This document shows, in pieces, positions 54,410 to 64,000 of a DNA stretch of 64,000 nt. Made by a program: the position numbers and the translations under genes. Position 1 is the first letter of the stretch; every line of letters begins with the position of its first letter. This DNA is from Kryptolebias marmoratus (Eukaryota > Chordata > Actinopteri > Cyprinodontiformes > Rivulidae): positions 17,273,985 to 17,337,984 of the forward strand of contig NC_051448.1 of NCBI RefSeq assembly GCF_001649575.2, given 5' to 3'. The notes beneath the pieces are model-generated. The model was not told where the DNA came from. It searched no databases and was given only the letters and a program-made list of their open reading frames with translations.

Positions 54410-55347
54410 CCCAAAAGTATTCACTCGTCTGCCTTCACACTCATATAAACCTCAGTGACATCCCATTCTTAGTCCATAGGGTTTAATATGATGCAGATAT
54501 AACAGCTTCAACTCTTCTGGGAAGGCTTCCCACAGGTTTAGGAGTGTTTATGGGAATTCTTGACCATTCTTCCCGAAGCTCATCTGTGAGGTCAGACTGA
54601 TGTTGGACAGAAGGCCTGGCTCACAGTCTCTGCTCTAATTCATCCCAAAGGTGTTCTGTCAGGCTGAGGTTCGGACTCTGTGCAGGTCAGTCAAGATCTT
54701 CCGCTAAGCAGCCGAGCCCAACTGCTGAAAAACAAGCCCACACCATAATCCTCCCTCCACCAAACTTTACATTTGGCACAACGCAGTCAGACAAGAACTG
54801 TTCTCCTGGCAGCAGCCAAACCCAGACTAGTCCATCTGATTGGCAGACAGAAGCATGATTCGTTAATTCAGAGAACAAATCTGAACCGCTCAACTGTCCG
54901 ACGCTTTGCACTTGGTGACGTAAGGCTTGTTTGCAGCTGATCGGACATGGAAGCCCATTCCACGAAGCTCTCGATGCTCTGTTCTAGAGCGAATCTGAAG
55001 GTCACATGAAGTTTGGAGGTCTGTAGCTGTTGACTCTGCAGAACGTTGGAGACCTCTGTGCTCGATGAGCCTCAGCTTCCACTGAGCCCACTCTGTGATT
55101 TTACATGACCTACCACTTCATGGCCAAGTTGCTGTTGTTCCCAATCACTTCCACTAACAGTTGACTGTGGAATATTTAGTAGAGAGGAAATTTCATGACA
55201 CAGGTGGCATCTTATCACTGTCCCACGCTGGAATTCTCTGAGCATGCCCAGGTGCTTGATTTTACACACTTGTGTCCATGGAAGGGATTGAAACATCTGA
55301 ATTCAATGATTTGGATGAAAAGAGTGAATACTTTTGGCCGTATAGTG
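54410..55347 (-). mobile_element. Tc1-like transposon relic (family III) with recognisable terminal repeats
   Basis: The right end, read on the minus strand, starts CACTATACGGCCAAAAGTAT at 55347 and the left end carries CCAAAAGTATTCACTC at 54411-54426, a matching inverted repeat with its outermost bases lost. Between them, on the minus strand, are an N-terminal fragment (REFQRGTVIRCHL near 55,220) and a catalytic-region fragment (VPNVKFGGGRIMVWACFSA near 54,760), interrupted by frameshifts and a deletion of the segment after the second fragment. The final part, CACCTTTGGGATGAATTAGA in reverse near 54,645, is present. A TA dinucleotide abuts the right end, as expected for Tc1/mariner insertion. 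Confidence 0.85.
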
Positions 55348-55354
55348 TATCTAC

Positions 55355-55425
55355 TGCAGGTAAGATAATAATTGCTCAGATCTTTTCCACAGAACCCCAC
55401 TTCAAAGTAATATCAAAACCATCCC
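55355..55425. repeat. Foldback family B, extreme right end
   Basis: CAGGTAAGATAATAATTGCTC followed by CTTTTCCACAGAACCCCACTTC matches the last about 70 bp of other copies. It lies immediately beyond the Tc1 family III terminus. Confidence 0.5.
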
Positions 55426-55544
55426 TTTGCAATACGAGTCATTTTTCAGCCTCCATTCCCTTTGCCTGTCCAACGTAAGGCCAAACCCTCAACTGAAAAA
55501 CATATTTGTCAAAAAAGAAAAAAAACGAGGGCCCACTTGTGAAG

Positions 55545-55870
55545 CGCCACAAATGTGCTCGCAGCATGTTTGGGACGCACGCTAACTGCTGGCTAATTGT
55601 TTACGCGGGAAACGCCCGCGCGGCGTTTGACTCGCACGAGTCTGCTTTCGCCCGAGGTGGCTCTGCTCTGCCCTCTCTGCCGACACGTGGTGGCGAGAGA
55701 AGCGAAAAAACCGAGCCGAGCCCTGCCGCCGCCCGTCCAACATGAAGAAAATCCTCCGTTCCTCATTGCTTCCCATCGGAGGGGGCACTAACTCACACAA
55801 CCACATCTGTAGAACCCAAAGCCGAGCCATTTCCATCAGCTCTGAGTACAGCATTAGCCGGGGACATTCC
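55545..55870. promoter_or_regulatory. CpG-rich intergenic block between cyp46a1 and ism2
   Basis: A CpG cluster (TTTACGCGGGAAACGCCCGCG, CTCGCACGAG, CCGAGCCGAGCCCTGCCGCCGCCC) in otherwise AT-rich intergenic DNA. It could be an alternative promoter, a conserved element or part of an unrecognised 5' exon. No coding family is recognised. Confidence 0.3.
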
Positions 55871-56589
55871 TTAGACTGTCTGACTTGGAACATTAAAAAC
55901 ACTTTTTAGGAGGATAAATAACTCTTAATGGAGTCATTTAAAGATGGTCAGCTACACTTATTTGAGAGTCAGAGCGAAAAACAGTTGTTTGCTTTGCAGG
56001 GCAAACAGTATCTGGAGTGTGGAAAAAGAAGCGACACATTTAAAGAAGAGAAACAGCTGATGAATGCAAACTCTTTATATATATTTTCTTCAATATACTG
56101 TATGGCAGTCCAACACAAAATGAAGTACAAGACACCTGTTGCTGCTGGATGGAGCAACGTGAGGCAAGCGGCTTCCCTTTGTCACCGGGTGCCTTTACTC
56201 CTCAGTTAATTAGTGCACCAGTCATTTCAATGCTGCAGCAAACTTTAAAAAAAAAAAAAACAACAAAATAAAATGAAAGAAAGAGCAAAAACAGACAAAT
56301 AAATACTGTACAACACCATATATGTAATACTAGATTCGCAAATCACAAGACGACCATGCTTTTCTTCACACTGACATGTAAATATTTATGCGCCTGCGTG
56401 TAAGAATGGCGCACTTCCTGTGGGAGCGTTTTCACCTTCACAATAAAACTGTCGTCGCGGAACGGCAAAAATAAAGTGCCTTATTTTGAAAACTGGGTAT
56501 TGCGAGGCACAAAACGCACGTATGCATCTGGAGGCAGAGCTGAGCGGCTATTTGTAGAAATAGACCGTCTAGAAAAGACAAGTTCTGGA

Positions 56590-57090
56590 GTCAATTATTA
56601 AAGGGGTGTTTTGGCCATTCTGAGGTGTGGTTATTTGGGAAAGCATTAACTGACTAAATATCTTACCTGTTGCAGATAGCTTTTTGAACGGCCTCAGTTT
56701 GGAGATATAGAGTTCAGTTCTGATCAGACTGACGAGCTAATGGCTAGTCTGAATGCTGCAAAGACCGAAGTAGACTTCTATCACTTTTTTAAATCAAAAC
56801 ATCAATGTTATTTCCAGTGCAGCCTTTTTTTAGATTACATATAACAAATGTAAGGTGGTTTAAAGGTTTAAATCAGAGCGTCTAAATGAGCCACTCACTG
56901 TTTTAAGAGTTGCTGAACTGCAGCAATCTGCTATGGAAGACAAGGTAATATTAGCTCGTTATCGCGATCCGAGTGGGGGGCCACCTCCACAGCTCCAAGA
57001 GTTATCAGCAACAGGTGAGACATTATTTCTTCATAGCTTTCCCACAGAACCCCACTGTAAAATGGCCCAAACTAACTTTTTAAGATGAAG
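56590..57090. repeat. Foldback family B copy
   Basis: The left arm starts GGGGTGTTTTGGCCATTCTGAG with ATCTTACCTGTTGCAGATAG. The right arm ends AGCTTTCCCACAGAACCCCAC and AAAATGGCCCAAAC. The organisation is that of the 25-kb copy with a shorter loop. Confidence 0.72.
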
Positions 57091-58464
57091 AGTTTTAACA
57101 TGGCTATGGGTGCAAAATGTTAGACTTCTGAGTACTGTGCATCATACCTAAACCTCACAGCAAAAGCCTGAAATATTTGGTAGAACCAGGCCGTTCCTGC
57201 TGCCAGTACCAATATCCTGTGTCCAGCTAAGGTACCAGCTGCCAACCAAACGGCTTTCTGTTCAGGTAGGAACGTGTCCTTTCTATCCAGTCGAGTTCTG
57301 TGCATAAACAGCTTGAAAGCAACACGTTTCTCTCGACAACTGTTCAGGTAGAAGGGTTCCTGCTGCATTCATCACTTCCAATCTGCGTTACGTAGCTTAT
57401 ACACTTCCCCTCATCTCCCCTCCCCTCTGCGCAGGACCCAGATGTGCTCCGCTGACAAGGTAAGTGAAGAAATTTGTTTGTCACAGTCGGTTGCTTCTCC
57501 CCCCCCCCGAGAACAACGTAGCGTCGCATCTACGTACGAGTAAAAAGCCTAATCGCCGCGAAGCCGAGCCCTCGCCCACATCTGCTCTGTAGAGACACGG
57601 AGGCTGGATTTGAACAGGCACCAACAGTCTGATTTTTATCTCTTTGGCACCCAGATCACACGCTTTCCCTGGCTGTGGAAGGAAAATGCGCAGAAACACA
57701 TGAAATCAAGCTGTGTGACAAAACCTTTGAAATCAAATGCGTTTTTTTTTTTTTTCTGTACCATTACCACCTAATGAGTTTTTTTTTTACCATTTTCTCA
57801 GGCATGTCTGATAAGAACTATAGAACATTACATGTCCTCCTGCCTAAGTGTAACGATGGAGAGTGCCGGCTGAAGTCTACATCACAGAGAAATGACTGTA
57901 TTTATATTGTAGCAGCATTGTTTGAATGTTCGTCGCCTGGATTCTGTTCATACCTGTTTGTCTCCAAACAACAACCAGCCCATACTTGCATAATACCTCC
58001 TACTGTAAAAACTAATAGGAGACACAATCAGGATGTGAACCATATGCTGTTATTGTCAACTACTAACACTTCAGGACATCATAAAGGAAGCCTGGATTAG
58101 ACATCATGCACCCAGGAACGTGTACGAAGTATAAGAGCCTGATGTAATGCCAGATGTGTAAGGAATTGGCAAGCGATGAGACAGGATTACATTTTTTTTT
58201 TTTATCCATTTGTGTAAATCAGTTAGTCCAGCCTGACATCAGGACAATGTGCCCATTCCTAAAACTGAACCAATCAGGCTGTACCATCATCATAAAACTC
58301 ACAATCACAAATAGAAGTTTCCTCTAAGGTTTTTATGCATGCTTGATAGCTGTTGTGGAGGTTTAAAGTAATAGTTAATGAAGTTTATCGTCTCTGTTTT
58401 TTTAAACCCTGACGAGGCCCTCGGACTCTACGACCGAACGTGAAGCGGTTTTGGCTGCGGCGCC

Positions 58465-63484
<5,020 letters not shown>

Positions 63485-63649
63485 CTAAAGCAAAACACAG
63501 GGAGAGACGAAGGGTTTATCCCAACTGCAAGGTCTCTTCTCTAATGTAGTTGAAATAAAGAAAAAAAACATTCAACATTTAAAGTTAGTTTCTGCCCTAA
63601 GTAAATAAGTTAACACCATCTTAAATATAGTAAGAAGCCTACAACAATT

Positions 63650-64000
63650 AAAAGCCCAGCATTCCTTGAAGAAATGCTTATCACCTGCCACCTTTCCTGC
63701 CAGTGTTTTAGACAAAGATCATCTTTTGTTGAGAAACATTACAGCCATTTTGGTTAAACCTTGAATAAAGTTTAGTAAAAATCTTGTGCAACGTATTAAA
63801 GTATGTGTTGAGGATGACTTTCAGCTACTACCACACCAAGTTTTAGCTCAATATCTGTAGAATTTCCTGAGTTATTACTGTATTTTTGGTTTGCTAAGGT
63901 CACATAGCCATGGTGGCCATCTCGAATGGGGTTGACTCTAATAGTTAATTGGTTGTAGATGTACACCCAATGTTTACTTCATGAAAGTTTTATTCAAATC
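63650..64000 (+). repeat. Dispersed family A repeat running off the window edge
   Basis: Starts at the palindrome AGCATT-CCTTGAAGA-AATGCT (63658-63678), then AAGTATGTGTTGAGGATGAC, CAGCTACTACCACACCAAG, TTTTAGCTCAATATCTGTAG, GTGGCCATCTCGAATGGGG and GTTGTAGATGTACACCCAATG. It lies in the first visible intron of ism2, upstream of the exon starting at 63,484. Confidence 0.8.

Larger units (their letters stand above)
48546..58464. other. Intergenic block between the two genes
   Basis: Contents are family A (49.5 and 51.0 kb), Tc1 family III (54.4 kb), family B (55.4 and 56.6 kb), a CpG-rich block (55.5 kb) and unclassified GC-rich sequence at 52.1-53.4 kb. The stretch just below 58,465 should contain the ism2 3' UTR. 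I see no certain polyadenylation signal. The stretches 48,550-49,480, 50,050-51,050, 51,400-52,140, 53,400-54,400 and 57,100-58,460 contain no exon I can support. Confidence 0.6.

Noticed and set aside
57120..57368. 82-residue minus-strand frame with a hydrophobic stretch
   Set aside because: The underlying DNA contains internal near-repeats of GTTCAGGTAG and looks like a small dispersed element. No splice context or homologue.

Overview
This is a vertebrate nuclear window, most likely from a percomorph teleost. The reasons are two recognisable vertebrate genes with canonical GT/AG introns, a vertebrate-type tRNA-Thr gene, and many decayed fish-type transposons (several Tc1-like lineages, a hAT copy, LINE 3' tails and an L2/SINE-type repeat). 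No prokaryotic features are present. Species cannot be fixed from the sequence.

Layout. Positions 1 to about 42.4 kb contain no coding exon that I can support. They form a gene desert of AT-rich unique sequence, repeats and several GC-richer blocks dense in homeodomain-type (TAATTA) and octamer (ATGCAAAT) sites that look like conserved non-coding elements. That last reading is inference, because no alignment could be run. The minus strand from 47,291 to 42,419 carries a complete 15-exon cyp46a1-type cytochrome P450 (cholesterol 24-hydroxylase family). All phases close and the product is 503 residues. Only 175 bp upstream of its ATG, on the opposite strand, lies an intact tRNA-Thr(TGT) gene. 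A tRNA-Leu copy that has lost its anticodon arm follows about 350 bp further on. From 48.2 to 58.4 kb there is intergenic sequence with a LINE endonuclease-domain relic, a Tc1-like relic and foldback repeats. The minus strand from 63,484 to 58,465 carries the last five coding exons of an isthmin gene, best matched to ism2 (thrombospondin type-1 plus AMOP domains). Its signal-peptide exon lies beyond the right edge.

The two genes are not functionally coupled: one encodes an ER-membrane sterol hydroxylase and the other a secreted matricellular protein. In human both relatives lie on chromosome 14q, so the neighbourhood is compatible with an old syntenic block. The rest is mostly repeat archaeology. 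It includes a dispersed family that is often dimeric and always in the same orientation here (13.4, 18.5, 30.9, 35.7, 49.5, 51.0 and 63.7 kb), a foldback family with arms of up to about 300 bp (complete at 25.0-25.9 kb), a datable hAT insertion with an 8-bp target duplication inside a LINE tail, and an AGCTAAAA-type minisatellite. An 8-base N gap at 4,089-4,096 marks an assembly problem in a poly-C/CA tract.
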